Positions 35,843-45,262 of a stretch of DNA of 64,000 nucleotides are shown here, one piece after another (the stretch's first letter is position 1; the number at the start of each line of letters is the position of its first letter). The position numbers and the translations under genes are program-made. The DNA is from Nitrospirota bacterium. GTDB lineage: Bacteria; Nitrospirota; Nitrospiria; Nitrospirales; Nitrospiraceae. The stretch covers positions 31,079 to 95,078 of the forward strand of contig JBFLWP010000014.1 of the NCBI GenBank assembly GCA_040757595.1. The letters run 5' to 3'. The notes beneath the pieces are model-generated. The model saw nothing but the letters and a program-made list of their open reading frames with translations. It was not told the DNA's origin and ran no database searches.

Positions 35843-37404
35843 TCCCGCTCGCCTCCCTCAAGGCCGTCGTGCAGCGCGCGCTCCGCCAGGTCGCCCGCAT
35901 CAAGGACGTCCAGGAGGCCGAGGTCTACGCCTCCAGCACCGGACACCTCCTGTGCCGGCTCAACTACACCTCCGGCATCCCCTGCCACGGGGTCGAGGAG
36001 CCCAAATCGTCCGAGGCCCACGGGATCGGTCTCCGCGCCCTGTTCGCCGGCCCGGACGGCCCGCGCGTCGGCTTCGGGTTCGAGGAGCGCAACCTGTCCC
36101 CGGACGGGATCCGGCGCGCGCTGGAGAAGGCCCGCTACAACGCGGTCGCCGATCCCGACTTTGTCTCCTTCCCGGAGGCGCCCAAGCGGGACAAACCGGC
36201 GCGGGGACTCCCTTCCTTTTCCGACCGGGCCATCATGGACCTGAAGGATTCGGCGCTGGTCGAGGCCGGCTGGAAGGTCGTGGAGGAGGCATTGAAGACG
36301 TTCGAGTCTTCCGACGTGCTCCAGCGGCTCGCCGTCTCCAAGGAGAAGCTCTCCGGGCTGGGACTGATCGTGGGAGGAGACGTGAGCCTGTTCCGGCAGC
36401 GGATCGCGCTCGCATCCACCCGGATGCCCAAGGTGCAGACCGACGAATCCACCGCGATCACCGCCGCCGTCACGGCCATGGTCGAGCGGAAGCAGGCCAA
36501 GGGCACCGGCTATTCCGCCGCCACCCACCTGGCCAGGTTCAAGGGCGAAGCCGGAGCGGAAGCGGCACGGAACGCGATCCTGGCGATCAACGGGCAGCGG
36601 CTCCCCAGCGGCTCCTACACGGTGATCCTCGGCCCGCAGCCGGTCTCCGACCTCATGACCAACCTGATCCTCCCGAGCCTCAGCGCCGATTCCTTCTACA
36701 GCTCCCGCTCCGCCTTCCTGGGGGAGGTCGGCCGCACGGTCGCCGCCGACCAGCTCACGATCTACGACGACGGGGCCGCCAGGAACGGAGTCGCCAGCAA
36801 GCGCCTCACCTGCGAGGGGCTCCCGACCGGGCGGACGGACCTGATCCGGAACGGCGTGCTCCAGGGCCTCCTCTCGAACCACTACGAGACCCAGCGCCTG
36901 CTCCGCGATCCGCACGGCAGGGAGAAGCTGGGTCTCAATCCCCAGGATCACCCGGACATGCTCGCCCCGCGCAACGGCTTCCGGATCGCGACCCGGGGCA
37001 TCCGCCAGTTCGACGCGATCCCGAGCGTAGCCGCCACGAACGTCTTTATCGAGGGCGCGGCGCCCTACACGACCGAGAGTCTGCTGAGCCTCGTGGGCGA
37101 CGGCGTCTACATCGGCCGGATCTGGTACACTTATCCGGTGAACGGGCTGCGGGCCGGCGACTTCACCTGCACGGTCGTAGGGGACTCCTTCCTGATCCGC
37201 AACGGGGAGCTCGCGGCGCCGCTCCGGAGCAACGCCGTGCGCATCACCGGCAACATCAGGGCCCTGCTGCGGAACGTAGTGGGCGTGACCAAGCAGGCCC
37301 GGCCGGTCATCGGATGGGCTTCCGAGGAAGTCGTCTACGCGCCGGAGATCGCGGTCCGCGACCTGTCTCTCACCGAGATTGCCCAATACATGGAATCGGT
37401 GTAG
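35839..37404 (+). CDS. pmbA: PmbA/TldE-family partner of TldD
   Basis: The 521-residue protein has the TldE/PmbA layout without the HExxxH motif: TVILGPQPVSDLMTNLILPSL, then GAARNGVASKRLTCEGLPTGRTDLIRNGVLQG, NTAP-like FIEGAAPYTTESLL and VNGLRAGDFTCTVVGDSFLIRNGEL. It is the inactive half of the heterodimer with TldD. The four-base overlap with the upstream gene implies coupled synthesis. Confidence 0.88.
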   Translation: MIPLASLKAVVQRALRQVARIKDVQEAEVYASSTGHLLCRLNYTSGIPCHGVEEPKSSEAHGIGLRALFAGPDGPRVGFGFEERNLSPDGIRRALEKARYNAVADPDFVSFPEAPKRDKPARGLPSFSDRAIMDLKDSALVEAGWKVVEEALKTFESSDVLQRLAVSKEKLSGLGLIVGGDVSLFRQRIALASTRMPKVQTDESTAITAAVTAMVERKQAKGTGYSAATHLARFKGEAGAEAARNAILAINGQRLPSGSYTVILGPQPVSDLMTNLILPSLSADSFYSSRSAFLGEVGRTVAADQLTIYDDGAARNGVASKRLTCEGLPTGRTDLIRNGVLQGLLSNHYETQRLLRDPHGREKLGLNPQDHPDMLAPRNGFRIATRGIRQFDAIPSVAATNVFIEGAAPYTTESLLSLVGDGVYIGRIWYTYPVNGLRAGDFTCTVVGDSFLIRNGELAAPLRSNAVRITGNIRALLRNVVGVTKQARPVIGWASEEVVYAPEIAVRDLSLTEIAQYMESV

Positions 37405-37415
37405 ACTTCCCCTCC

Positions 37416-37664
37416 ATGCCCCTGCGCGTCATCATTCCGGGCGAGGAGGAGAGCCAGCAGTTCGAGGGCGGCGTGCACAAGCGCCCGCCGATCCCGGACG
37501 GCTCCCTCAAGGCCGAGTGTCCCAAGTTCATGAGCCACGGCCCCTGCGGCGGAGTCCGCAAGGGGGGCTTCTGCGAGGTCTATCCGGAGATGCGATGCCC
37601 CTGGGTGACGCTCTACTTCGAGCTGGAGAAGATCGGACAGGTGGATTGGATGAAGCAGGTCTGA
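37416..37664 (+). CDS. Stand-alone MTHFR C-terminal (zinc) domain protein
   Basis: The 82-residue protein consists almost only of the MTHFR_C cysteine pattern: ECPKFMSHGPCGGVRKGGFCEVYPEMRCPWV. In many bacteria this domain is fused to, or partners with, methylenetetrahydrofolate reductase (MetV in acetogens). Here it is encoded 10 kb from metF, next to queF. An association with MetF is inference. The ATG lies 12 bases after the pmbA stop, so it is probably the third gene of that operon. Confidence 0.82.
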   Translation: MPLRVIIPGEEESQQFEGGVHKRPPIPDGSLKAECPKFMSHGPCGGVRKGGFCEVYPEMRCPWVTLYFELEKIGQVDWMKQV

Positions 37665-37695
37665 ACGAATGGCGCGAGGCGAGGGGCACGAGGCG

Positions 37696-38100
37696 ATGGG
37701 CAAGAAAACGAGAAACACAACGAAGCTAGGGTACAACGAGCGGCACGCGAAGAGCGGCATCGCTGAGCCCCTGCCGGAGATCGAGACCTGGCCGAACCAG
37801 TACAAGGGGTACGAAATCGCGATCGAGATTCCCGAGTACACGGCCATCTGCCCCAAGACCGGGCTTCCGGACTTCGGCACGATCCGGATTCGCTACATGC
37901 CGGACCGGGCCTGCCTGGAGCTCAAGTCCCTGAAACTCTACATCCACGCCTACCGGAACCTGGGCATCTTCTACGAGAACGCGGTCAACCGGATCCTGCA
38001 GGACGTGGTGGCCGCCTGCCGGCCGGTCCGGGCCGTCGTCACCGGCGAGTTCACCGCCCGGGGCGGCTTGCGCAGCGTGATCGAAGCCAAGTATCCCTGA
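37696..38100 (+). CDS. queF: NADPH-dependent 7-cyano-7-deazaguanine reductase
   Basis: The 134-residue enzyme reduces preQ0 to preQ1 for queuosine synthesis. It has the unimodular QueF pattern: active cysteine in YTAICPKTGLPDFGTI, LELKSLKLYIHAYRN, and TGEFTARGGL near the end. An earlier ATG at 37669 would add nine residues, but that stretch is 7-bp-period repeat (gcgaggcgaggggcacgagg); GAGGGG before 37696 can act as its ribosome-binding site. No other queuosine gene is nearby. Confidence 0.92.
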   Translation: MGKKTRNTTKLGYNERHAKSGIAEPLPEIETWPNQYKGYEIAIEIPEYTAICPKTGLPDFGTIRIRYMPDRACLELKSLKLYIHAYRNLGIFYENAVNRILQDVVAACRPVRAVVTGEFTARGGLRSVIEAKYP

Positions 38101-38416
38101 CCACCGGCGCGGTGCTCCTCGGAGCCGGCGCCATCCTCGCCCGTCTGTCCCGCGAGCCCCTTCGTGCGGCCGAATGTCGCAGCACCATGGCTTATCTTTG
38201 TCGGTTGAGCTTCCTTTCTCCTTTAGCTGCGGCGCGGCCGGCCGGTGGTCCACCCTCAGATTCGGCTCAAGCCGCCTATCCAGCCAACCGATCGTCTAAA
38301 CAATGGAACCGGCTGGAACGGGACGGCCTACAGCGGTTCATGGCCGCCCGTGAACTTGCGTCCTTCGCACCGAGTCCGGCGCCACGCGGCGCCGTCGCCC
38401 AACGAGGGGGATCGCC
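38101..38416 (+). promoter_or_regulatory. Spacer with possible sigma28-type promoter (38267-38294) for the H-NOX operon
   Basis: I see no gene in these 316 bases. TCAAGCCG (38267-38274), 12 bp, then ACCGATCG (38287-38294) resembles the FliA consensus (TAAAGTTT-11-GCCGATAA). It is imperfect, and no convincing sigma70 promoter was found in its place. Confidence 0.3.
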
Positions 38417-38965
38417 ATGAAAGGCATTGTCTTCACCGAGTTCCTCGGCATGGTGGAAGACCGTTTCGGGGGTGAAACGGTCGAACGGATCATCGAAGAA
38501 GCCGCTCTCCCGTCCGGCGCGGCCTACACCGCGGTCGGCACGTACGATCACCAGGAGCTGGTCCGCCTGGCGGGACGGTTGAGCGCCGCCGTGAAAGTCG
38601 GCGTGCCGGAGCTCGTTCAGGCCTTCGGGGAACATCTGTTCGGACGATTCGTGCAGGCGTACCCTCACTTCTTCAAGGGCGTCGATTCCGCGTTCGCCTT
38701 CCTCGCGGCGATCGAAGACCACATCCACGTGGACGTGCGGAAGCTCTACCCCGACGCGGAGCTGCCGACCTTCGTCTGCACGACCCTGGGGCCGGATCGG
38801 ATGGAAATGACCTACCGCTCCAAGCGTCCGTTCGGAGACCTGGCCGAGGGCCTCATCAGAGGCTGCATCAAGCACTTCGGCGAGCGCATCGCGGTTCAGC
38901 GCGAGACCTTGCCCGGGGAATCCGGCACGGCCATCCGCTTCACCCTGACCCGTACGAAATCCTGA
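38417..38965 (+). CDS. H-NOX heme nitric-oxide/oxygen-binding sensor
   Basis: The 182-residue protein is a single H-NOX domain. The proximal heme ligand is the histidine in [17 protein letters not shown] (H104), and the heme propionate motif YxSxR is YRSKR (Y133, S135, R137). Stand-alone bacterial H-NOX proteins bind NO very tightly and regulate a partner kinase or cyclic-di-GMP enzyme encoded next door, as here. No distal-pocket tyrosine is evident, so NO rather than O2 is the likelier ligand. GAGGGGG precedes the ATG. Confidence 0.92.
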   Translation: MKGIVFTEFLGMVEDRFGGETVERIIEEAALPSGAAYTAVGTYDHQELVRLAGRLSAAVKVGVPELVQAFGEHLFGRFVQAYPHFFKGVDSAFAFLAAIEDHIHVDVRKLYPDAELPTFVCTTLGPDRMEMTYRSKRPFGDLAEGLIRGCIKHFGERIAVQRETLPGESGTAIRFTLTRTKS

Positions 38966-38966
38966 C

Positions 38967-41264
38967 ATGAACGATCCGGTTCTGCTGCAGCGGCGCGTCG
39001 AGCGCGAGAAGCGGGCGCGCCAGGAAGCCGAGATCCTCCTCGAGGCAAAGAGCCTGGAGCTCTATCACGCCAACGAGGAGCTCAGGCGGGCCGCCGAGAA
39101 GCTCGAACAGCGCATCGCAGAACGGACGCGCGACCTCGCGTCCACCAACGAGCAGCTCAGGGAGGAAATCCGCGCGCGGGAGCTGGCGGAAGAGGAGTTG
39201 AAAGCGGCCAAGGAGGCGGCGGAGGCGGCCAGCGAGGCCAAAAGCCAGTTTCTGGCGAACATGAGCCATGAGATCAGAACGCCGATGAACGGCGTGCTCG
39301 GCATGACGGAGTTGCTGCTGAGCACCGATCTGACCGCCAGGCAACGGAACTTTGCGGAAACCGTCCGCCGGTCGGCCCTTGCATTGCTGGACCTCATCAA
39401 CGGGATTCTGGACTTCTCCAAGATCGAGGCGGGCAAGCTGGAACTGGAGGCGACGGACTTCGACCTGCGCTCTACGGTGGAAGAGGCGGTGGATCTTTTG
39501 GCCGAGCGCGCGCACGCGAAGGGGCTGGAACTGGTCTGCCACGTTCCCGATGCGGTCCCCACGAGCCTGCGCGGCGACCCGGTCCGGATCCGCCAGATTC
39601 TCACCAACCTCGTCGGGAACGCGATCAAGTTCACCGAGCACGGCGAGGTGGTCGTGCGCGTCACGACGGTCGAAGAGGGGATCGAGTCCGCAGTGCTGCG
39701 CCTGGCCGTGACGGACACGGACATCGGAGTCCCGCCCGAATCCCAGGCCCGGCTATTCCAGGCCTTCACCCAGGCCGACGGCTCCACCACCCGCAAGTAC
39801 GGCGGAACCGGGTTGGGTCTGGCCATCGTCAAGCAACTGGCCGAAAAGATGGGGGGCTCCGTCGGGGCGGAGAGCCGGGTGGGACAAGGTTCGACCTTCT
39901 GGGCGAACATCCGTCTGGCCAGACAGACCGGTCCGGCGCAGGCCCTGCCGGACTGCAGTCGGAACCTGGAGACCCTGCGGATCCTCATCGTGGACGACAA
40001 CGCCACCAACCGGACCATTTTGGAGGAGCAGACCGCCTCGTGGGGCATGGAACGCGACACGGCCGAATCCGGCCGCCAGGCGCTGGACCGGTTGCGCGAA
40101 GCGGCTGCCCGCGGCAGGCCCCACGACCTCGCCATCCTCGACATGCAGATGCCCGAAATGGACGGGTTGACCCTCGCCCGCATCATCAAGAGCGAACCGA
40201 CCCTGGCCCATACCAAGCTCGTCATGCTCACTTCGCTCAGTCGGGATGGCCAGGACCGCCAGGCCAGAGCCGCGGGCATCCAGGCGTTTCTGACGAAGCC
40301 GGTCCGACAGTCCAGCCTCTACAACTGCCTGCTCGATGTGATCGGCTGCGTGCCGGCCTGCCGGCTTCCGCCTGCCGCCGGCCAGCTCCGTGAGACCGGC
40401 TCTCGCCCGTTTGGCTCTGGGCGCATCCTCCTGGCCGAGGACAACCCGGTCAACCGGGAAGTCACGCTCGGCATGCTCGAACTCCTCGGCTGCCGGGTGG
40501 ACGTGGCCGAGGACGGGCTGGAGGCCGTCGCGGCCCTGGCGAGAGAGCGGTACGATCTCGTGCTCATGGACGGTCAGATGCCGGTGATGGACGGCTTCGC
40601 GGCCACCGCGCAGATCCGCGCTCATGAATCGTCGCTCGTGAAGCGTGAAGCGAGAACGGAATCCGAGCCTTCACGAGAGACGCTAGACGAAGGACGAGCG
40701 ACGGGCCGCGTCCCGATCGTCGCCCTGACGGCCCACGCCATGGAGGGAGACCGCGAACGGTGCCTGGCCGCCGGCATGGACGATTACCTGAGCAAGCCGT
40801 TCACGCTGGAGCAGTTGCAAGCGACCATCGAACGATGGCTGCCGCGCCTCCCCGTGGAAGCAAGAGCAATCCCTCCGGCAGCGGTCTCTTCCCCTGAGCC
40901 CGGCGGTTCCGCCATCAATCGCAAAGCCTGGGACGCCATCCGCGCGCTTCAACGCGAGGGGCGTCCGAATGTGCTGGATTCGGTCATGCGGCTGTACCTG
41001 CAGGACTCGCGCAAGCTGATCGAGGCGATTCGCCGGGCCGTGGCCACCGCCGACGCTCCGGCGATCCAGCAAGCCGCGCACAGCCTCAAGTCCAGCAGCG
41101 CCAACCTTGGCGCCACCGCCGTCGCCGCGCTCTGTCGGGAGATGGAAAGCCTGGCCAGGGCCAAGGAACTCGCCCAGGCGATGGAGCTGCTGGGACGACT
41201 GGAGACCGAGTACCGCCTGGCCTGTGAAGCCTTCGCCGCCGCGATCAAGAAAGGATGCGGATAA
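38967..41264 (+). CDS. Hybrid histidine kinase (HisKA-HATPase-REC-REC-HPt)
   Basis: The 765-residue soluble protein has an N-terminal coiled coil (1-90), HisKA with phospho-site H101 ([13 protein letters not shown]), HATPase ([21 protein letters not shown]), REC1 ([10 protein letters not shown]), REC2 ([10 protein letters not shown]) and an HPt domain with [13 protein letters not shown]. No transmembrane helix or own sensor is present; the H-NOX one base upstream is the likely input. A 7-bp-period repeat is translated within REC2 (about residues 553-580), lengthening the loop before [10 protein letters not shown]. Confidence 0.92.
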   Translation: MNDPVLLQRRVEREKRARQEAEILLEAKSLELYHANEELRRAAEKLEQRIAERTRDLASTNEQLREEIRARELAEEELKAAKEAAEAASEAKSQFLANMSHEIRTPMNGVLGMTELLLSTDLTARQRNFAETVRRSALALLDLINGILDFSKIEAGKLELEATDFDLRSTVEEAVDLLAERAHAKGLELVCHVPDAVPTSLRGDPVRIRQILTNLVGNAIKFTEHGEVVVRVTTVEEGIESAVLRLAVTDTDIGVPPESQARLFQAFTQADGSTTRKYGGTGLGLAIVKQLAEKMGGSVGAESRVGQGSTFWANIRLARQTGPAQALPDCSRNLETLRILIVDDNATNRTILEEQTASWGMERDTAESGRQALDRLREAAARGRPHDLAILDMQMPEMDGLTLARIIKSEPTLAHTKLVMLTSLSRDGQDRQARAAGIQAFLTKPVRQSSLYNCLLDVIGCVPACRLPPAAGQLRETGSRPFGSGRILLAEDNPVNREVTLGMLELLGCRVDVAEDGLEAVAALARERYDLVLMDGQMPVMDGFAATAQIRAHESSLVKREARTESEPSRETLDEGRATGRVPIVALTAHAMEGDRERCLAAGMDDYLSKPFTLEQLQATIERWLPRLPVEARAIPPAAVSSPEPGGSAINRKAWDAIRALQREGRPNVLDSVMRLYLQDSRKLIEAIRRAVATADAPAIQQAAHSLKSSSANLGATAVAALCREMESLARAKELAQAMELLGRLETEYRLACEAFAAAIKKGCG
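40624..40706. repeat. 7-bp-period inverted element (CGCTCGT type) inside the kinase gene
   Basis: Reads atgaatc, gtcgctc, gtgaagc, gtgaagc ... ttcacga, gagacgc, tagacga, aggacga, gcgacgg, with complementary arms. It lies wholly within the reading frame and keeps it open. It matches the spacers at 8519, 29415 and 55257. Confidence 0.8.
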
Positions 41265-43420
41265 TGCCGGATGTCGCGGGCAAGACCGGCCCCCTGGCCC
41301 TGGTGGCGGACGACGACCCCGTCAACCGCCTGCTGGCACGCGAGGCCATCGAGCTGGCGGGGGCGGCCGTAGTCGAGGCCGAGAGCGGCGCCCAGACGCT
41401 GGAAGCGTTTGCCCGGCTGCGCCCGGACATCGTCCTGCTCGACGTGGTGATGCCCGACATGGACGGGTTTGCCACCTGCGCCGAGCTGCGGCGCCTGCCG
41501 TACGGCGAGCGCGTCCCTGTGCTCATCATGACGGGGCTCGACGACCTGGAGTCCATCACCCGTGCCTACGACGTCGGGGCCACGGACTTCACCGTGAAGC
41601 CCTTCATCCCCCTCATCCTGAGCCATCGGATCCGGTACATGTTGAGGGCCAGCCGCGCCATGGAGGCCCTGCGCGAAAGCGAGGCCAACCTGGCCCACGC
41701 CCAGCGACTCGCCCGCCTCGGAAATTGGCAGTTGGAGATCCCGACCTCCGCCTTGACGGTCTCGGAGGAGGGACGCCGCATCCTCGGCTTGCCCCAGACC
41801 GCACCCGTCACCATCGAGACGCTCGCCCACGCGGTCCACGTCGAGGACCAAGAATTCGTGACCCAGTCCCTCCAGGCGACCCTGACCGACAAAGCGCCGT
41901 TGGCCATCAACCTCCGGGTCCCGACTCCCGATGGAACGGAACGCATCGTCCACATGCAGGCGGAGGTCGTCTGCGGCGCGGCCGGGACGCCCGAGCGGAT
42001 GTTCGGCACGGTCCAGGACGTCACGGACCGCAAGCGAGCGGAGGAGCAGATTCACCGGTTGGCCTACTACGACGGCCTGACCAACCTGCCCAACCGGCGC
42101 CTATTCCGCGATCGCTTGCTCCAGGCCCTGGCCTCCGCCCAACGTCGGCAGAGCACGCTGGCGATCCTGCTCCTGAACCTGGACCGACTCAAGCGTATCA
42201 ACGATACCCTGGGGCATTCGGTGGGCGATCAGGTTCTGCGCGGCGTCGCCGAGCGGCTGATGGTCTACGTGAGAAGAAGCGACAGCGTCGCGCGGCACGC
42301 GCCGGACGGAGCCGCCGCCGTCTCGCGCCTGGGCGGAGACGAGTTCACGGTCCTGCTGACCGACCTCGAATCGGTCCAGGACGCGGCGAAGGTGGCAAGG
42401 CGCCTCTTGAAGTCGCTCGCCAAGCCGTTCAAGGTCGAGGGCCATGAGGTGTTCGTCACGGCCAGCATCGGGCTGAGCCTGTTTCCCGCGGACGGGACGG
42501 ATGCGGAGAGCCTTCTGAAGAACGCCGACGCCGCGATGAACCACGCCAAGGAACAGGGGCGCAACGTTTACCGGTTCTATTCCCAGGAGATGAACGCGGA
42601 CGCGGCGCAGCGACTGACGCTGGAGAGCAAGCTGCGGCGGGCCCTGGACCGTGGGGAGTTCGAGCTGCACTACCAGCCGCAGGTGGACCTCCGCCGCTGG
42701 AACATCGTGGGCGTCGAGGCGTTGATCCGGTGGCGTCACCCGGAGCTGGGCACCATCCCGCCCGCGAAATTCATTCCGCTGGCCGAAGAAACCGGTCTGA
42801 TTCACGCGATCGGGGAATGGGCCATCCGAACGGCCTGTGCACAGCACCGAGCCTGGCTGGCGGCCGGATTTCCGCCCATCCGCATGGCGGTGAACCTGTC
42901 GAGCCTGCAGTTTGAGGAGCAGGACCTTTGCAAGAAAATCGCACAGGCCCTGCGCGACACTTCCATGGACCCGCGGTACCTGGAGCTGGAGCTGACCGAG
43001 GGGATCGTCATGCGGGACGCTGGAACCACGATTGCGGCCCTGCAGCGGTTGAAGCAATTGGGGCTGCGCCTGGCCATTGACGATTTCGGCACGGGCTATT
43101 CCTCCCTGAGCTACCTCAAGCGGTTCCCGATCGACACCGTGAAGATCGACCGCGCATTCGTCAGGGACCTCGCCGAGAACTCCGACGATGCCGCGATCGT
43201 GACCGCCATCATCGCCATGGCCCACAGCCTGAAACTCCGTGCGCTGGCCGAAGGGGTCGAGACGAGACAACAGCTTGCCTTCCTGCAACAGCAGGGGTGC
43301 GACGAGTTTCAGGGATACCTCGTCAGCAAGCCGGTCCCCGCTGAGGATCTGGCGCAGCTCCTGCGAGGCTTCCGTTCTCCCGACACCCGCGAGGTCTCCG
43401 TCCCCGCCGGTCTCGGCTGA
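41264..43420 (+). CDS. Response regulator with PAS, GGDEF and EAL domains
   Basis: The 718-residue protein starts with REC (VADDDPVNRL; phosphoacceptor in ILLDVVMPDMDG), followed by a PAS-like region (about 140-265). A GGDEF domain with an intact RLGGDEF at about 355 and an EAL domain with intact EALIRW near 482 complete it. Both a diguanylate cyclase and a phosphodiesterase activity are possible. Its ATG overlaps the kinase stop (TAATG), AAGGA upstream. It is the natural target of the kinase HPt. Confidence 0.92.
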   Translation: MPDVAGKTGPLALVADDDPVNRLLAREAIELAGAAVVEAESGAQTLEAFARLRPDIVLLDVVMPDMDGFATCAELRRLPYGERVPVLIMTGLDDLESITRAYDVGATDFTVKPFIPLILSHRIRYMLRASRAMEALRESEANLAHAQRLARLGNWQLEIPTSALTVSEEGRRILGLPQTAPVTIETLAHAVHVEDQEFVTQSLQATLTDKAPLAINLRVPTPDGTERIVHMQAEVVCGAAGTPERMFGTVQDVTDRKRAEEQIHRLAYYDGLTNLPNRRLFRDRLLQALASAQRRQSTLAILLLNLDRLKRINDTLGHSVGDQVLRGVAERLMVYVRRSDSVARHAPDGAAAVSRLGGDEFTVLLTDLESVQDAAKVARRLLKSLAKPFKVEGHEVFVTASIGLSLFPADGTDAESLLKNADAAMNHAKEQGRNVYRFYSQEMNADAAQRLTLESKLRRALDRGEFELHYQPQVDLRRWNIVGVEALIRWRHPELGTIPPAKFIPLAEETGLIHAIGEWAIRTACAQHRAWLAAGFPPIRMAVNLSSLQFEEQDLCKKIAQALRDTSMDPRYLELELTEGIVMRDAGTTIAALQRLKQLGLRLAIDDFGTGYSSLSYLKRFPIDTVKIDRAFVRDLAENSDDAAIVTAIIAMAHSLKLRALAEGVETRQQLAFLQQQGCDEFQGYLVSKPVPAEDLAQLLRGFRSPDTREVSVPAGLG

Positions 43421-43431
43421 CCCGTCCCCTC

Positions 43432-43460
43432 TTGAATCCCCATTGAGAGCGCGTTACCCT
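43432..43460 (+). promoter_or_regulatory. Candidate promoter for apaH (leaderless type)
   Basis: TTGAAT (43432-43437), 17 bp, TACCCT (43455-43460). ATG 43469 follows 8 bases after the -10, so little or no leader would exist. Confidence 0.35.
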
Positions 43461-43468
43461 CGTGTGGG

Positions 43469-44296
43469 ATGGCGACCTATGCGATCGGTGACGTGCAAGG
43501 CTGCTTTTCGGCGCTGCGCCGGCTGGTCGAACTGATCCGCTTCGACCCGGCGCGGGACCGCCTTTGGTTCGTCGGCGACCTGGTCAACCGAGGGACCGAG
43601 TCTCTGGCCGTCTTGCGCTACGTGAAGGGGCTGGAGCCGGCGGCCCTCACGGTCCTGGGGAACCACGAGCTGCACCTGCTGGCCGTCGCGGCCGGGGTGC
43701 TCCCGCCCCATCGCAAGGACACGTTCCACGACGTCCTGACCGCGCCGGACCGGGAAGAGCTGCTGGCCTGGCTGCGCCGCCAGAAGCTCGCCCATCGGGA
43801 AGGGGGCACCTTGCTCATCCACGCGGGGTTGCTTCCCCAATGGACCGCGCAACGGGCGGTCGAGCTGGCGCGGGAGGTCGAGCCGCTCCTGCAATCGGAC
43901 GGGTATGCCGACTTCCTCGGGTACCTCTACAAGGTCGGGTACCTGACCAACGGCGGCCCGCGGCGATGGGCCGACGACCTGGCCGGCTTTGAGCGATGGG
44001 GCGTCGTCGCCAACGCCCTGACGAAGCTGCGGGTCTGCTCGGCGGACGGGGACATGCACCTGTCCCACAAGGGGTCGCCGGAATCCGCCTGGCCCGGCTT
44101 CCTGCCCTGGTTCGAGGTGCCGGGACGAAGCAGCGCCGACGCGACCGTCGTCTTCGGCCACTGGGCGGCGTTGGGGTTGAAGATTCGGGACCGGGTGCTC
44201 TCCCTGGACAGCGGCTGCGTCTACGGGCGGCAGTTGACGGCGGTGAGGCTGGAGGACCGTCGGGTCTTCCAGGTGCCGTTCACGGGGCCGGCTTGA
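43469..44296 (+). CDS. apaH: Symmetrical bis(5'-nucleosyl)-tetraphosphatase
   Basis: The 275-residue metallophosphatase hydrolyses Ap4A to ADP. Motifs: AIGDVQGC (residue 5), WFVGDLVNRG, LGNHELHLL and LLIHAGLLPQW. These fit the ApaH family closely, including FGHWAALGL near the end. It stands alone. ApaH also removes Np4 caps from RNA in E. coli. Confidence 0.93.
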   Translation: MATYAIGDVQGCFSALRRLVELIRFDPARDRLWFVGDLVNRGTESLAVLRYVKGLEPAALTVLGNHELHLLAVAAGVLPPHRKDTFHDVLTAPDREELLAWLRRQKLAHREGGTLLIHAGLLPQWTAQRAVELAREVEPLLQSDGYADFLGYLYKVGYLTNGGPRRWADDLAGFERWGVVANALTKLRVCSADGDMHLSHKGSPESAWPGFLPWFEVPGRSSADATVVFGHWAALGLKIRDRVLSLDSGCVYGRQLTAVRLEDRRVFQVPFTGPA

Positions 44297-44356
44297 CCGA
44301 ACCACTGCATCCAGGCCGTGATGCAGATGCACTTCCTGTTAAACGATGCGGACGGT

Positions 44357-44941
44357 CTACTTCATGTCCAGCTTGGTGAATTTCGAGCCGGACAGGGTCA
44401 CCCCGCCCATCAGTCCCCTCTGGCTGAAGACGAACGCGAGGATGGGCTCGGCCAGCTTCGTCGTGTCCAGCGATCCCTCGGCCCCGACCGTCACGATGGT
44501 CGCGCCCGCATCCACACCCAGCTCGAAGCCCGTGCTGCTCCTGAACTTCTCCAGGGCCACGTCCTTCATGAACATCAGGATCACGGAGGTCTTTTGCGCC
44601 CCGATCTGGAAGCCGAACGAGGCCCCGGCGAGATTGTAGTAGTCAACGGTCTTCCCGGCAACTCGAAGCGCGCCCGTGCCGTACTCGGCGCCGAAGATGA
44701 AGCCGGCCTTGTAGATGGAGGGAAACACCAGGACGCCTTTGGCATGCTTGAGGAAGTCTTCCGAGCCCGTAATCTTTTCCGCAAACTCCTTCAAGGTCAG
44801 GTCCACGTCCGCATCAATTTCCTTGGCGTCAGCGGCAAGAGATACGCCAGGCGACGCGACGATCCAAACGAGCGCCGCCCCTACTGCAAGAACCCTGACC
44901 GTCGAACGCCAGGCAGCCATCCATCGTGCCAGAACGCGCAT
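44357..44941 (-). CDS. SYLF-domain (YSC84-like) exported protein
   Basis: The 194-residue protein has a signal peptide (cleavage near SLAADA, residue 37). A SYLF/YSC84 domain follows: LKHAKGVLVFPSIYKAGFIFGAEYGTGAL, then FGFQIGAQKTSVILMFM and DAGATIVTVGAEGSLDTT. Bacterial members are periplasmic lipid- or metal-binding proteins of unclear function. GGAGG precedes the ATG. It is convergent with apaH. Confidence 0.87.
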   Translation of the reverse strand: MRVLARWMAAWRSTVRVLAVGAALVWIVASPGVSLAADAKEIDADVDLTLKEFAEKITGSEDFLKHAKGVLVFPSIYKAGFIFGAEYGTGALRVAGKTVDYYNLAGASFGFQIGAQKTSVILMFMKDVALEKFRSSTGFELGVDAGATIVTVGAEGSLDTTKLAEPILAFVFSQRGLMGGVTLSGSKFTKLDMK

Positions 44942-45190
44942 GACAACCTCCTCTCCGGAAATTCCCCCGATTCCTGCTCAACCCCGCGGAGACTGACGGC
45001 CAGGTGAAACTATGAAGTCATGCCGTTCGCCAGTCAAGGGGGGGCCGCAGACACCGCAACTCCCATACGTTCCAGCTCATCCAAGATTGCTGGATTGAAG
45101 TGGGACCAGCAGGCGGCGTGGCGTGCCCTCTCGCTTCCGCGCCTCCCGGCTGAAAAAGGATCAAGAAGAGACGCTGGCGGATCACCGATC

Positions 45191-45215
45191 GGCCCGCCCC
45201 TCGTCAGCCGAGGCG
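45191..45215. repeat. Dispersed repeat end (CCGCCCCTCGTCAGCCGAGGC)
   Basis: GGCCCGCCCCTCGTCAGCCGAGGCG is shared with 9776-9791 and 27843-27866. It lies 48 bases after the 3' end of hpnR. In all three cases it is just downstream of a minus-strand gene. The spacer 44942-45262 contains no supported gene. Confidence 0.6.
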
Positions 45216-45262
45216 ATCCTTGAATTGACTGCGAGTCGGAGAGATAACAAGCAGGCGCGCTG

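Noticed and set aside
34262..37404. A RiPP biosynthesis cluster around TldD/PmbA.
   Set aside because: No precursor peptide, cyclodehydratase or transporter is nearby, and TldD/PmbA pairs are common in bacteria without RiPPs.
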